From positions 682,001 to 746,000 of the forward strand of contig NZ_WOTF01000001.1 of NCBI RefSeq assembly GCF_011516935.1: 64,000 bases of DNA, given 5' to 3'. This document shows, piece by piece, positions 40,895 to 49,681 of the stretch. Source of the DNA: Acetobacter farinalis (GTDB lineage: Bacteria; Pseudomonadota; Alphaproteobacteria; Acetobacterales; Acetobacteraceae). The position numbers and the translations under genes are program-made. Under the pieces are notes generated by a model. It had not been told where the DNA came from, made no database searches, and was given only the letters and a program-made list of their open reading frames with translations. Position 1 is the first letter of the stretch. The number at the start of each line of letters is the position of its first letter.

Positions 40895-42040
40895 ATGACT
40901 ACCCCGCACCAGATCGTCGTTTCCGCCGTCTCGGGCGCTCGTCAGCTCTCGCTCTTCATCAGGCTTCCGCGCCTTCTTTATAACGATCAGCCCAGCTATG
41001 TCCCGCCTCTGGATATGGAGCAGAAGGATATGCTCCATCCGCGCCGGGCGCCGTTTTTCACCCATGGCACGGCATGTTACTTTCTGGCCTGGCGGGATGG
41101 AAAGCCCATCGGGCGCATATCGGCTCAAATTGATACGCTTGTTCTTGAGCAGGCCGGACCAAGGACCGGCTTCTTTGGGGCCCTGGACGCTCTGGATATG
41201 GAATGCGTGAAACCTCTGCTGGATGCCGCGACAAGCTGGCTCAAGGTGCAGGGAATAGAGCGGGTGCGCGGGCCGTGGACGCTGAATTACCATGGTGAAT
41301 CAGGCACCATGGTTGAAGGTCAGATGGAACCCCCGATGATCGGCACAGGCTGGCATCCCGCCACATTGGGGCCAGCCATCGAACAGGCGGGTTTTTTCAA
41401 GGCCATGGACCTGCTGTCCTACAGGATGGAGTTGGGGCCAGCGGCAGAGCAGGCCAACCGCATTCCCGCCAATCTGAGGGAAAGACTGGGGGGGATTACA
41501 GTCCGCGGATTGCGCAAGGACCACATTGACGAAGATGCGGATATCCTGCGTTCCATCTATAATGATGCGTGGGAAGGTACATGGGGTAATGTCCCCATTA
41601 CGGAAATTGAAATCCGCTCCCTGCTTAAAGCCTTGAAGCCGGTTTTAAAGCCCCAGCAGTATGTACTGGTTGAATACAAGGGAGAGCCGGTGGCGATTGC
41701 TCTGGTTATCCCGAATATTTTCGATCTGAACGGAGATATCGGTGGCGCGCCCTCCCCGCTTGGGTGGGTCACTCTGGCATCGCGTCTGCTCAGGCATGAC
41801 TTCTATTCCGCTCGCGTGATCCTGCTGGGGGTAAAGAAGAAGCTGTCAGGCACGGCGCTGAGTGCCATTATTCCGGGCCTGCTGATTGATGAACTGATGA
41901 AGCGCGGGCGAGAGTTGCCCTATCGGACCATTGAGCTGGGGTGGGTTCTGGAAACCAATATGCCGATTCGGAATCTGATCGAACGGATTGTACCTGTTCC
42001 GTACAAGCGGCATCGCATGTATGAAAAGCTGATTTCCTGA
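40895..42040 (+). CDS. GNAT-fold-like conserved protein of unknown function
   Basis: A 381-residue protein. Similar alphaproteobacterial proteins are often labelled 'N-acetyltransferase' or, doubtfully, 'dATP pyrophosphohydrolase'. Visible blocks are YVPPLDMEQKDMLHPRRAPF near the start, GRISAQID and GFFGALDALDM (GNAT-like beta strands). A second half has DILRSIYNDAWEGTWG and VLVEYKGEPVAIALVIPN, again acetyltransferase-like. WGNVPIT and ELGWVLETNMPIRNLIER are conserved-looking. A strong GGAG site precedes the ATG. I cannot assign a substrate. Confidence 0.75.
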   Translation: MTTPHQIVVSAVSGARQLSLFIRLPRLLYNDQPSYVPPLDMEQKDMLHPRRAPFFTHGTACYFLAWRDGKPIGRISAQIDTLVLEQAGPRTGFFGALDALDMECVKPLLDAATSWLKVQGIERVRGPWTLNYHGESGTMVEGQMEPPMIGTGWHPATLGPAIEQAGFFKAMDLLSYRMELGPAAEQANRIPANLRERLGGITVRGLRKDHIDEDADILRSIYNDAWEGTWGNVPITEIEIRSLLKALKPVLKPQQYVLVEYKGEPVAIALVIPNIFDLNGDIGGAPSPLGWVTLASRLLRHDFYSARVILLGVKKKLSGTALSAIIPGLLIDELMKRGRELPYRTIELGWVLETNMPIRNLIERIVPVPYKRHRMYEKLIS

Positions 42041-42069
42041 CCGGGCTCGGACCGCCATTTTCAGATTTT

Positions 42070-43044
42070 TTAAAGGTGGCTCCAGCCGGTCTTTTTAAAG
42101 CGCATGGGGGCACCGTTTTCATCTAAAACCTGCACGCCTGTAGCGCTCGTGTGAAACTGGCCAATACGCGTGACAGGAACAGGGCCTGACAAGGTCATCA
42201 GAACGCCTGCCCTCATAAGGCTCTCTTCGCGCGCGGGAGGCACGGCAAACAGGATCTCATAATCATCCCCTCCCGTGAGGCAAGTCTCCAGCCACTCCGG
42301 GCCGCAGGCTCTGGCGGCCTCTGATAAGGGAACGGTGCTGGCCTGTATTGTTACGCTCAGGCCGTTTTCACGTGCAAGATGGCCGGCATCCTGCACAAGC
42401 CCATCAGACACATCCATGGCGGCAGAGGCCAGACCATGGAGCGGCAGGCCAACACGCGGCCGAGGAAGTCTGTAGCGCTCAGCCAGATGCCCGGATGGAT
42501 CAGCCAGCCCTCCCTGCAGAACACGCAGGCCCAGCGCGCCATCCCCGATGGTGCCCGTCACCCAAAGCCCGTCGCCGGCCTGTGCGCCGATACGGCGGAT
42601 GGCTTGGCCGGGGAGCACGGAGCCCAGAATGGTCAGGGAGAGAACAAGAGGCCCCTGTGTGGATGTTGTATCCCCTCCCAGCAGGCTGAGGCCAAAATGG
42701 GTCTGATCAGCCTTCAGCCCGCCACAGAAGGCGGAGAACCATGCATCATCAAGCCCCGGACGGCGCGCCAGTGTCAGAAGCCATCCTTCGGGGCGGGCTC
42801 CCATGGCGGCAAGGTCTGAAAGGTTGCAGCGCAGGAGTTTGCGCCCGATGGTTTCTGCCGGGTCATCCGGCAGAAAATGGACATTCTCCACCATGGCATC
42901 GGCCGCAATCACCATCTCCCTGCCTGCAGGGGGCATGAAAACGGCGGCATCATCCTTCAGGCCCAGCGCCGCCGGGCCTGCAAGTTCAGAAAAATGCCGG
43001 TGAATGAAGCTGAATTCCTGAGGCAGATCAGTCCGTGTGGGCAC
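42070..43044 (-). CDS. thiL: Thiamine-monophosphate kinase
   Basis: A 324-residue ThiL making thiamine diphosphate, the cofactor of the pyruvate dehydrogenase encoded here. GLKDDAAVFMPP binds metal and ATP, AADAMVENVHFLP is the substrate block, RKLLRCNLSDLAAMGARPEGW and SAAMDVSDGLVQDAGHLA follow, and LTGGDDYEILFAVP closes. Translation should start at GTG 43044, overlapping the nusB end by 17 bases; no ATG fits the conserved N terminus. The chain nrdR-nusB-thiL is transcribed together. Confidence 0.93.
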   Translation of the reverse strand: MPTRTDLPQEFSFIHRHFSELAGPAALGLKDDAAVFMPPAGREMVIAADAMVENVHFLPDDPAETIGRKLLRCNLSDLAAMGARPEGWLLTLARRPGLDDAWFSAFCGGLKADQTHFGLSLLGGDTTSTQGPLVLSLTILGSVLPGQAIRRIGAQAGDGLWVTGTIGDGALGLRVLQGGLADPSGHLAERYRLPRPRVGLPLHGLASAAMDVSDGLVQDAGHLARENGLSVTIQASTVPLSEAARACGPEWLETCLTGGDDYEILFAVPPAREESLMRAGVLMTLSGPVPVTRIGQFHTSATGVQVLDENGAPMRFKKTGWSHL

Positions 43045-43555
43045 TGTCTTCTGCCGACCCTTCTGCTGTTCCGCCTGCCAGCCTCTTCATGATGGTATCG
43101 AGCACGCCGTTCACCAGCTTGGGTTCATCGCCCGAGAAAAACCCATGAGCAATGTCCATATATTCGTTGATGAGAACGCGTGCGGGCACCTCACCTGCCA
43201 GCGCTTCGCCCAAGGCGGCCTGAAACAGGGCGCGCAGGACCGGGTCCAGACGTGCGGCGGGCCATGTTGCGGGTAATGTCTGCGTCAACTGTTCCAGAGT
43301 GGTGCCGCGTGTGGCCACCCCCTGCCGGACAATCGCGGAGAAAAGGCGCGTGTCAGCTTCAGGAATAAATCCGTCATCGTAAGAGGCATTGTCCAGCGTG
43401 GTGCCGAAACGATGTACCAGAAACTGTTCAATGACATTTTCCAGACGATCTTCATTCTGGTCGATCTGAAAAAGTGCCTGAATGGCGGCAACACGGGCAG
43501 CCGTGCGGGGCCGTTGCGCGCCGTGAAGTTCTGAGTGGTCCTGCAACTCTGTCAT
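43028..43555 (-). CDS. nusB: Transcription antitermination factor NusB
   Basis: A 175-residue helical RNA-binding protein acting with NusE in rRNA antitermination. RTAARVAAIQALFQIDQ is the N-terminal ArRAARe-like block, and LLRAAL-equivalent LRALFQAALGEAL and INEYMDIAHGFFSGDEPKLV, trimmed to conserved pieces, complete the fold with VNGVLDTIMKRL. I prefer ATG 43555, with AGGAG upstream; ATG 43597, overlapping the nrdR stop as ATGA, would add 14 residues. Confidence 0.9.
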   Translation of the reverse strand: MTELQDHSELHGAQRPRTAARVAAIQALFQIDQNEDRLENVIEQFLVHRFGTTLDNASYDDGFIPEADTRLFSAIVRQGVATRGTTLEQLTQTLPATWPAARLDPVLRALFQAALGEALAGEVPARVLINEYMDIAHGFFSGDEPKLVNGVLDTIMKRLAGGTAEGSAEDSAHTD

Positions 43556-43593
43556 CCCTATCTCCTGGCTGCTCGTATGAGGGGAGCGGGGTT

Positions 43594-44103
43594 TCATGAC
43601 TTCTTTATGGCACGAGGTCCAGTCTTTTCCTCTGGATCTTCCGGATCAGGGTCCGGAGAATCCATGGATGTGAGGATTTCCGAAAAATCCCGACCTTCCG
43701 TGAAATCCCGATACACGCTGGCAAACCGGACATAGCCGACCGTATCAACGCCTCTCAGGCCGTCCATGGCCAGTTCCCCGATACGGGCCGAGGGCACTTC
43801 CGTTTCGCCGGTTGCTTCAAGCTGGCGCACAAGGCCGGTCACAATCTGTTCGATTCTGCTTTCCGGCACGGGCCGCTTGCGCAGGGCGATCCGGATGGAG
43901 CGTGTGATTTTTTCCCGCTCAAACGGTGCGCGGCGGCCATCGGCCTTTACAACAATCAGGTCCCGCAGTTGCACGCGTTCAACCGTTGTAAAACGCTGGC
44001 CGCAGGACAGGCAGGCCCTGCGACGACGAATGGCGGAGCCTTCCTCATTCGGGCGACTGTCCTTGACCTGGCTGTCCGGGTTCCCACAAAAAGGGCAACG
44101 CAT
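43594..44103 (-). CDS. nrdR: Transcriptional repressor NrdR
   Basis: A 169-residue NrdR regulating ribonucleotide reductase genes. The zinc ribbon is MRCPFCG with CLSCGQRF, and RRRRAC lies between. The ATP-cone follows ([17 protein letters not shown] to [13 protein letters not shown]). In many alphaproteobacteria riboflavin genes stand between nrdR and nusB; they are absent here. The 3' end contains a short acidic tail ([13 protein letters not shown]). Confidence 0.95.
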   Translation of the reverse strand: MRCPFCGNPDSQVKDSRPNEEGSAIRRRRACLSCGQRFTTVERVQLRDLIVVKADGRRAPFEREKITRSIRIALRKRPVPESRIEQIVTGLVRQLEATGETEVPSARIGELAMDGLRGVDTVGYVRFASVYRDFTEGRDFSEILTSMDSPDPDPEDPEEKTGPRAIKKS

Positions 44104-44257
44104 GTGACCTGAGCCTTTCCTACCTCTGGCACAGAAAGAGTTTGCGCTTTTTCAGGCTTGTCCTTCTGGCGAGACCTTGCGGTATAGTGACCGCAACAAA
44201 ATTCTTTCTGCCCCGCCAGTTTATACCGGTCCCGGGCGATAAAAAACTGGAGTGACG

Positions 44258-44746
44258 ATGAAAATTCGTTTTCGTGACGGGTTTGTGTTTGCCCTGCTTG
44301 CAGGCGCTGCTCTTTCCGGCCCTGTTCTGGCCGAGGATCACAGCTCTGGTAACGCCCTGCCCGGCCAAAGTGATGCTCAGAAGGATATCACGATTACCAA
44401 CGCCAGTATGCAATTCATTCATGGCGAGGGGCGCATGGCGGCTGTTTATTTCACCATCAAAAATGACGGCGAAAATGCTCATCTGATCACAGATGTACAG
44501 TCTCCCGCATGCCATACTCTGGTGGGCCATCATTCAGATCAGGAAGGCCTGCCGGGCCTGTTTACGCATCTTGCCCTGCCTGCGCATACAACCCTCGTTT
44601 TTCCGCGCGGGGGGTATTATCTGCTGTGTCTGGATACGAATGCGGCGGACCAGCCCGAGCAACGCGTGCCGTTTACATTCACGTTTCTTGGTGGGTCGTC
44701 CAAGACTGTTACTATTCCGATCGATCAGTCTCATCGGGCGGACTGA
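44258..44746 (+). CDS. PCu(A)C-type copper chaperone homologue with lost ligands
   Basis: A 162-residue periplasmic protein with a signal peptide (residues 1-25, ending VLAED). The cupredoxin-like PCu(A)C fold is recognisable from ITNASMQFIHGEGRMAAVYF, LPAHTTLVFPRGGYYLLCL and VPFTFTFLGGSSKTVTIPI. Family members bind Cu(I) with an H(M)x10M...HxM set and deliver it to cytochrome oxidase. Here the region reads CHTLVGHHSDQEGLPG, and the last motif is YYLL in place of HLM, so the Met/His ligands are mostly gone; two Cys and several His remain. GGAG lies five bases before the ATG at 44258. Copper delivery is therefore doubtful. Confidence 0.75.
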   Translation: MKIRFRDGFVFALLAGAALSGPVLAEDHSSGNALPGQSDAQKDITITNASMQFIHGEGRMAAVYFTIKNDGENAHLITDVQSPACHTLVGHHSDQEGLPGLFTHLALPAHTTLVFPRGGYYLLCLDTNAADQPEQRVPFTFTFLGGSSKTVTIPIDQSHRAD

Positions 44747-44793
44747 GGGCACCGTCTGGCCTGCCCTCTTTTGTTGCTCGTGCAGGAATGCTT

Positions 44794-44842
44794 TTCCTCC
44801 CGGCGCACACCCCTGTTCTGAAGGGCGGTGAGCCGGGAGGAA
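44794..44842. repeat. Inverted repeat between convergent PCu(A)C-like gene and glpK
   Basis: TTCCTCCCGGC pairs perfectly with GCCGGGAGGAA over a 27-base loop, in the 100-bp gap between the converging genes. T tracts do not follow the stem on either strand, so it is at best a weak bidirectional terminator. Confidence 0.45.
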
Positions 44843-44846
44843 GAAG

Positions 44847-46346
44847 TTAAACCGCTGTCGGGTTTGTGAGCGTCCGTTTAACGGCCTGGTGCCAGCCTGC
44901 AATCATGGTTTTGCGCTGCTCATTCTGCATGGAGGGTTTGAACAGTGCGCCACGTGCCCACTCGGAGGAGAGTGTGGCTTCATTGTCCCACACGCCTGTT
45001 GCCAGACCCGCAAGGAAGCCCGCCCCCAGAGCGGTTGTTTCAATATTTTTCGGCCGCTCGACATTCACCTGAAGCATGTCCGCCAGAAACTGGCAGAACC
45101 AGTCGTTCGCTGCCATGCCACCATCAACACGCAGGGCTTCGGTCGTGCCGGCTCCATCCTGTGTCATGGCCGTCACCAGATCCAGGGTCTGATAGGCAAC
45201 GGATTCCAGAGCGGCGCGGGCAATATGCGCGGCTGTTGCATCCAGCGTCAGACCGCAAATCAGGCCGCGTGCGTCCGGGTCCCAGTGCGGTGCGCCAAGG
45301 CCGACAAACCCCGGCACCATATAAACGCCGTGGCTGTGCGGAACGCGGGTTGCCATATCGTCGGTCTGGGACGCATGCGTGATGAGGTGAAGACCGTCAC
45401 GCAGCCATTTGATGGCAGCACCAGCAACAAAGATGGAGCCTTCAAGAGCGTAAGACGTCTTTCCACCGATGCGGTAGGCAATGGTTGTCAGCATCCGGTT
45501 TTTGGAGAGCGCCGGCTTTTCGCCCGTATTCAGCAACACGAAGCAGCCGGTGCCGTAGGTGGCTTTTGCCATGCCGGGTGAAAAACAGGCCTGCCCGACA
45601 ACGGCGGCCTGCTGATCTCCCGCCATACCGGCAATAGGAATGGCGCGGCCAAACAGCGCAGGGTCAGTTTCACCGAAAATGGTGCTGTTGTCCTTCACTT
45701 CCGGCAGGAGTGACGCAGGGATACGGAACAGGCGCAGCAGTTCTTCATCCCACTGCTGCTTGTGGATATCGAACAGCAGCGTGCGGGATGCGTTTGTGAT
45801 GTCCGTTGCGTGCACCTTGCCGCCCGTCAGGCGCCAGAGCAGGAAAGAATCAATCGTGCCAAACGCCAGCTCGCCCTTGTCGGCTCTCTCACGCGCACCG
45901 CTGACATTATCAAGAATCCATTCCAGCTTTGTGGCGGAAAAATAAGGATCAAGCAGCAGCCCTGTGCGTTTACGCACAAGGGGTTCAGCTCCGCTTTCCC
46001 GCAGTTTCTGGCAGGCTGCGGCCGTGCGGCGATCCTGCCAGACAATGGCGCGGTAAATGGGCTTTCCGGTCGCACGCTCCCACACCACAATGGTTTCACG
46101 CTGGTTGGTGATACCGATGCCAGCAATGCGGCTGGTGCCCCCGGCCTTTTCCAGTGCGGTTGTGGCAGTGGCTTTCGTATCGTTCCAGATATCTTCCGGG
46201 CAATGCTCTACCCAGCCGGGCTTGGGATAGTGCTGAGCAAATTCCTGACGGGCACTCGCAATGTCCTGGGCGTTCCGATCAAACACAATACTGCGCGTGG
46301 ACGTCGTGCCCTGATCAATCGCCAATACGTAATCTTGCTTGCTCAT
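44847..46346 (-). CDS. glpK: Glycerol kinase
   Basis: A 499-residue FGGY kinase phosphorylating glycerol to glycerol 3-phosphate. It starts [18 protein letters not shown] and has [17 protein letters not shown], the FGGY signature blocks ([17 protein letters not shown]) and [21 protein letters not shown] chose ATG 46346; a GTG directly before it is in frame. It is the last gene of glpD-glpF-glpK. Confidence 0.96.
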   Translation of the reverse strand: MSKQDYVLAIDQGTTSTRSIVFDRNAQDIASARQEFAQHYPKPGWVEHCPEDIWNDTKATATTALEKAGGTSRIAGIGITNQRETIVVWERATGKPIYRAIVWQDRRTAAACQKLRESGAEPLVRKRTGLLLDPYFSATKLEWILDNVSGARERADKGELAFGTIDSFLLWRLTGGKVHATDITNASRTLLFDIHKQQWDEELLRLFRIPASLLPEVKDNSTIFGETDPALFGRAIPIAGMAGDQQAAVVGQACFSPGMAKATYGTGCFVLLNTGEKPALSKNRMLTTIAYRIGGKTSYALEGSIFVAGAAIKWLRDGLHLITHASQTDDMATRVPHSHGVYMVPGFVGLGAPHWDPDARGLICGLTLDATAAHIARAALESVAYQTLDLVTAMTQDGAGTTEALRVDGGMAANDWFCQFLADMLQVNVERPKNIETTALGAGFLAGLATGVWDNEATLSSEWARGALFKPSMQNEQRKTMIAGWHQAVKRTLTNPTAV

Positions 46347-46381
46347 CACACGTTATCCTTATTGCTTGATTTCTCGAGGTG

Positions 46382-47206
46382 TTAATCTTGAGCCGTATCA
46401 GACTTCTGTGCCCGAACATTTGCAGGCATGAAAGGCCTCATAACCCCCTGATAGAAGCCGGCACCCAGAACGCCGCCCAGAAGCGGTCCGGCAATCGGAA
46501 TCCACCAGTAGTTTCCGGGGGAAGGAAGGGCTGTTTCGCCCCATCCGGCCAGGTAGCAGAACAGGCGCGGCCCGAAATCACGTGCGGGATTAATGGCCCA
46601 CGCTTCGAGATACCCTGCGGAAGCACCAATCGTAGCTACGAGCAGCCCGATAATCAGCGCGCCAGCGTTCGCCTGAGGAGCCTGAGTATTATATTCACAG
46701 GTGATCGCAAAAATTCCGATCAGCAGCATGGCGGTCAGGATGACTTCATCAACAAAGGCGTGGAGCGGCGTAATGAAATCACCCGGATGCGTGAAAAAGA
46801 CACCCGCTGCCGCGCCATCATGCGTCCAGTCGAGATGATTGACCGCGGCATAGTGCGCGATAACCGGAGAGAAAAGTGTGTAAACAATAGCGGCACCCAG
46901 AAAGCCGCCAATAACCTGCGCCACGCAGTAAGGCAGCACCTTCTTCCATGAAAAACCACGGTAGCAGGCCAGGGCCAGAGTGACCGCGGGGTTGGCATGT
47001 GTCCCGGAGACGGCGCCCGTCACGTAAATGGCGATGGTTACGCCCAGCCCCCAGACAATACACACCCCCCAGTACGCCATCTTGTAGGGGCTCGGGTCGT
47101 AGAGCGAATACATCGCGGCTACGGAATCCCCGAAAACGATAATGATAAAGACTGCCAGACATTCGGCAATCAGTTCGCCTATAAAAGCACGTTGTGCGGT
47201 CGTCAT
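46382..47206 (-). CDS. glpF: Glycerol uptake facilitator (aquaglyceroporin)
   Basis: A 274-residue MIP channel with six membrane segments. The two NPA boxes are GTHANPAVTLAL and WAINPARDFGPRLF; the Asp after the second box marks glycerol facilitators rather than water channels. It admits glycerol for GlpK, which begins 35 bases downstream. Confidence 0.95.
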   Translation of the reverse strand: MTTAQRAFIGELIAECLAVFIIIVFGDSVAAMYSLYDPSPYKMAYWGVCIVWGLGVTIAIYVTGAVSGTHANPAVTLALACYRGFSWKKVLPYCVAQVIGGFLGAAIVYTLFSPVIAHYAAVNHLDWTHDGAAAGVFFTHPGDFITPLHAFVDEVILTAMLLIGIFAITCEYNTQAPQANAGALIIGLLVATIGASAGYLEAWAINPARDFGPRLFCYLAGWGETALPSPGNYWWIPIAGPLLGGVLGAGFYQGVMRPFMPANVRAQKSDTAQD

Positions 47207-47259
47207 ACTTTCCTCTTTTTGTTTTATTTTTTGGAAAAGTGTAGTTTTTCAAAGAGAAA

Positions 47260-48780
47260 TCAGGATACCTTTTTCCTTACATAGTCTGCAACGCTGTTCT
47301 TTTCTGCCTCATTCAGGTGCAGGCCAAGTTTGCTGCGCCGCCACAGAACATCTTCCGGTGTGCGCGCCCATTCCTTCTCAATCAGATAATCCACTTCCCG
47401 TGTGGTCAGGTCACCCCCTAGAAGTTCCCCCATATCCTGCATGGAGGTGGAGGCACCAACTATTTCATAGGCCCGGCTTCCGTAATTGCGCATCAGGCGC
47501 CAGGCAAGCTGTTCAGGAAGCCATGGCGCGGCGCGGCGCAGGCGTGCCAAGGCGTCACTGAAGTTGCCTTCACCAAAATCTCCCCCCGGGAGGGCTTCGC
47601 TTGCTGTCCAGCTCGCCCCGGACACCACAGGCAGAACAGGAGCCAATTTCTCGAGAGCATGCTCGGCAAGCTTGCGGTAAGTTGTTATCTTGCCGCCAAA
47701 AATGGACAGCAGCGGCGCGCCGTCTGTCGTGTCCAGATCCAGTACGTAATCCCGGGTAACAGCGGAGGCATTGGCAGACGCATCGTCATAGAGCGGGCGC
47801 AGGCCAGCATAGCTCATCACAACATCGCTTTCCCGAACCCCAATCTGGAAATAGCGGTTCACGCTTTCGCACAGATAGGTGACTTCTTCCGGCGTGATGC
47901 TGACGGAGCCGGGATCGTCCGTCCAGGGAATGTCGGTCGTGCCGATCAGGGTAAAGTTCTGCTCGTACGGGATGGCGAACACGATGCGCTTGTCAGGATT
48001 CTGAAAAATGTAAGCCTGTGGCCCCTCGAACTGGCGGGGCACGATAATGTGGCTTCCCTTTACCAGCCTTACGGACTTGGAGTTGGGGATGTGCAGAGTG
48101 TCAGACAAAAGTCTGGCCACCCACGGTCCGGCAGCATTCACCAGAGCGCGCGCCCGCACAGTGCTGGTCTTGCCGGTAGCGCGGTCTTCCAGAACAGCTT
48201 CCCACAGGCCATTGACGCGTGTGCCCTTGATCAGGCGGGTGCGTGTCCGGATTTCAGCGCCGCGTTCTGCGGCATCCAGCGCATTCAGCACGACCAGACG
48301 GCTGTCCTGCACCCAGCCATCTGAATACACGAACCCTTTCTTGTATTCAGGCTTGAGCGGCCGCCCGGAGGAATGGGTCCGAAGATCCACAGAGCGGGAT
48401 TTCGGCAGCGTCATGTTGGACGCAAGGTGATCATACAGGAAGAGGCCTGCCCGGAGCATCCATGCCGGACGCACCAGCCGGGAGTGCGGCAGCACGAAAC
48501 GCATGGGCCATATGATGTGCGGAGCGATCTTGAGCAGGCGCTCACGCTCGGTCAGTGCTTCCCGCACCAGCCGGAACTCATAATATTCCAGATAACGCAG
48601 GCCGCCGTGAATCAGTTTTGTACTGGCGGAGGATGTGTAATTTGCCAGATCATCCTGCTCGACAAGCAGAACTGAAGCCCCTCGTCCAACTGCATCACGC
48701 GCAATACCAGCGCCATTCACGCCACCGCCAACAATCAGAAGATCATATGGCTGTGCAGGAGAGGGAGTGGAGTCTGACAT
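47260..48780 (-). CDS. glpD: Aerobic glycerol-3-phosphate dehydrogenase
   Basis: A 506-residue FAD enzyme oxidising glycerol 3-phosphate to dihydroxyacetone phosphate at the inner membrane and feeding electrons to ubiquinone. The FAD motif is LLIVGGGVNGAGIARDAVGR; STKLIHGGLRYLEYYEFRLV, GTTDIPW and IFGGKITTYRKLAEHAL are family blocks. The promoter region holds a TTCG-N4-CGAA palindrome 42 bases ahead of the ATG, suited to the GlpR encoded upstream. Confidence 0.96.
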   Translation of the reverse strand: MSDSTPSPAQPYDLLIVGGGVNGAGIARDAVGRGASVLLVEQDDLANYTSSASTKLIHGGLRYLEYYEFRLVREALTERERLLKIAPHIIWPMRFVLPHSRLVRPAWMLRAGLFLYDHLASNMTLPKSRSVDLRTHSSGRPLKPEYKKGFVYSDGWVQDSRLVVLNALDAAERGAEIRTRTRLIKGTRVNGLWEAVLEDRATGKTSTVRARALVNAAGPWVARLLSDTLHIPNSKSVRLVKGSHIIVPRQFEGPQAYIFQNPDKRIVFAIPYEQNFTLIGTTDIPWTDDPGSVSITPEEVTYLCESVNRYFQIGVRESDVVMSYAGLRPLYDDASANASAVTRDYVLDLDTTDGAPLLSIFGGKITTYRKLAEHALEKLAPVLPVVSGASWTASEALPGGDFGEGNFSDALARLRRAAPWLPEQLAWRLMRNYGSRAYEIVGASTSMQDMGELLGGDLTTREVDYLIEKEWARTPEDVLWRRSKLGLHLNEAEKNSVADYVRKKVS

Positions 48781-48821
48781 TTTTTCTTCCCGTTACACCA
48801 GATAAAAAACTACTGACATCA

Positions 48822-48833
48822 TTCGTATCCGAA
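48822..48833. promoter_or_regulatory. Candidate GlpR operator upstream of glpD
   Basis: TTCG-TATC-CGAA is a perfect palindrome matching the TTCGNNNNCGAA core reported for GlpR operators in enterobacteria (from memory). It lies in the 95-bp glpR-glpD gap, in AT-rich sequence, where it would overlap a glpD promoter. Confidence 0.55.
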
Positions 48834-48875
48834 AATACAAGCGAAAAACAATGGCTATAATGTGATGTAACGCTG

Positions 48876-49679
48876 TTATTTATCCTCCTTTCTTTTCCTT
48901 TCCGAAAAAGGGGCTTCGTTTGCTATGTGCAGGCCAACCCCGGCCTCTTTCAGAATGCCGCGAATGGATGCGGGTGGAGGCTGATCCGTATAAAATGCGC
49001 TGATCTCGGAAATGTGCCCGACCCGCGCCATGGGGCGGCGCCTGAATTTGGTACGATCAGCCAGCAGAAAGACAGTGCGGGAATTCCGGATGATGGCTTG
49101 GGCCGCGGCAATTTCATCCACGTCAAAATCCAGCAGGGTGCCATCCTCATCAATGCCGCTGATGCCGATAACGCCAAAATCAGCCCTGTACTGCTCAATC
49201 ATGGCGGCGGCAGCCGGTCCGACAATTCCGCCATCACGCAGCCTGACTGTGCCACCTGCAATGACAACACTGCATTCCGGTGCCGGGGTCAGCAGGCTTG
49301 CAACGTGAATATTGTTGGTAATCACGCGCAGCGCCCTGTGCATGCGCAGGGCGCGGGCAAAGGCTTCTGTCGTGGTGCCAATATTAATAAACAGGGATGC
49401 GCCATCGGGAATGGCTGTGGCGGCACTCTGCCCGATAGCGTCCTTCTGGGCCAGATTGAGGATCTGCCGGTCCGAATACGCGATATTTTCTGAAAAAGAG
49501 ATGGCGCTTGCCCCGCCGTGATGCCGGGAGAGCGCGCCTTCTGCCGCCAGGGTGTTTACATCGCGCCGCACGGTCTGCACCGTTACCTGCAGGGCTTTGG
49601 CCAGATCTTCGTTTGCAGCGTATCCTTGTTGCTGCACGATCTGAAGGATGCGCGCGCGCCTTTCCTCGACAGAGGCCAT
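48876..49679 (-). CDS. glpR: DeoR-family glycerol regulon repressor
   Basis: A 267-residue DeoR regulator. The N-terminal helix-turn-helix is EDLAKALQVTVQTVRRDVNTL followed by the DeoR signature RHHGGASAI; the C-terminal sugar-phosphate sensor has INIGTTTEAFARAL, VITNNIHVASLL, GISGIDEDGTLLDFD and LLADRTKF. It probably represses glpD-glpF-glpK and responds to glycerol 3-phosphate. I chose ATG 49679; GTG 49685 overlaps the recQ stop. Confidence 0.92.
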   Translation of the reverse strand: MASVEERRARILQIVQQQGYAANEDLAKALQVTVQTVRRDVNTLAAEGALSRHHGGASAISFSENIAYSDRQILNLAQKDAIGQSAATAIPDGASLFINIGTTTEAFARALRMHRALRVITNNIHVASLLTPAPECSVVIAGGTVRLRDGGIVGPAAAAMIEQYRADFGVIGISGIDEDGTLLDFDVDEIAAAQAIIRNSRTVFLLADRTKFRRRPMARVGHISEISAFYTDQPPPASIRGILKEAGVGLHIANEAPFSERKRKEDK

Positions 49680-49681
49680 TG

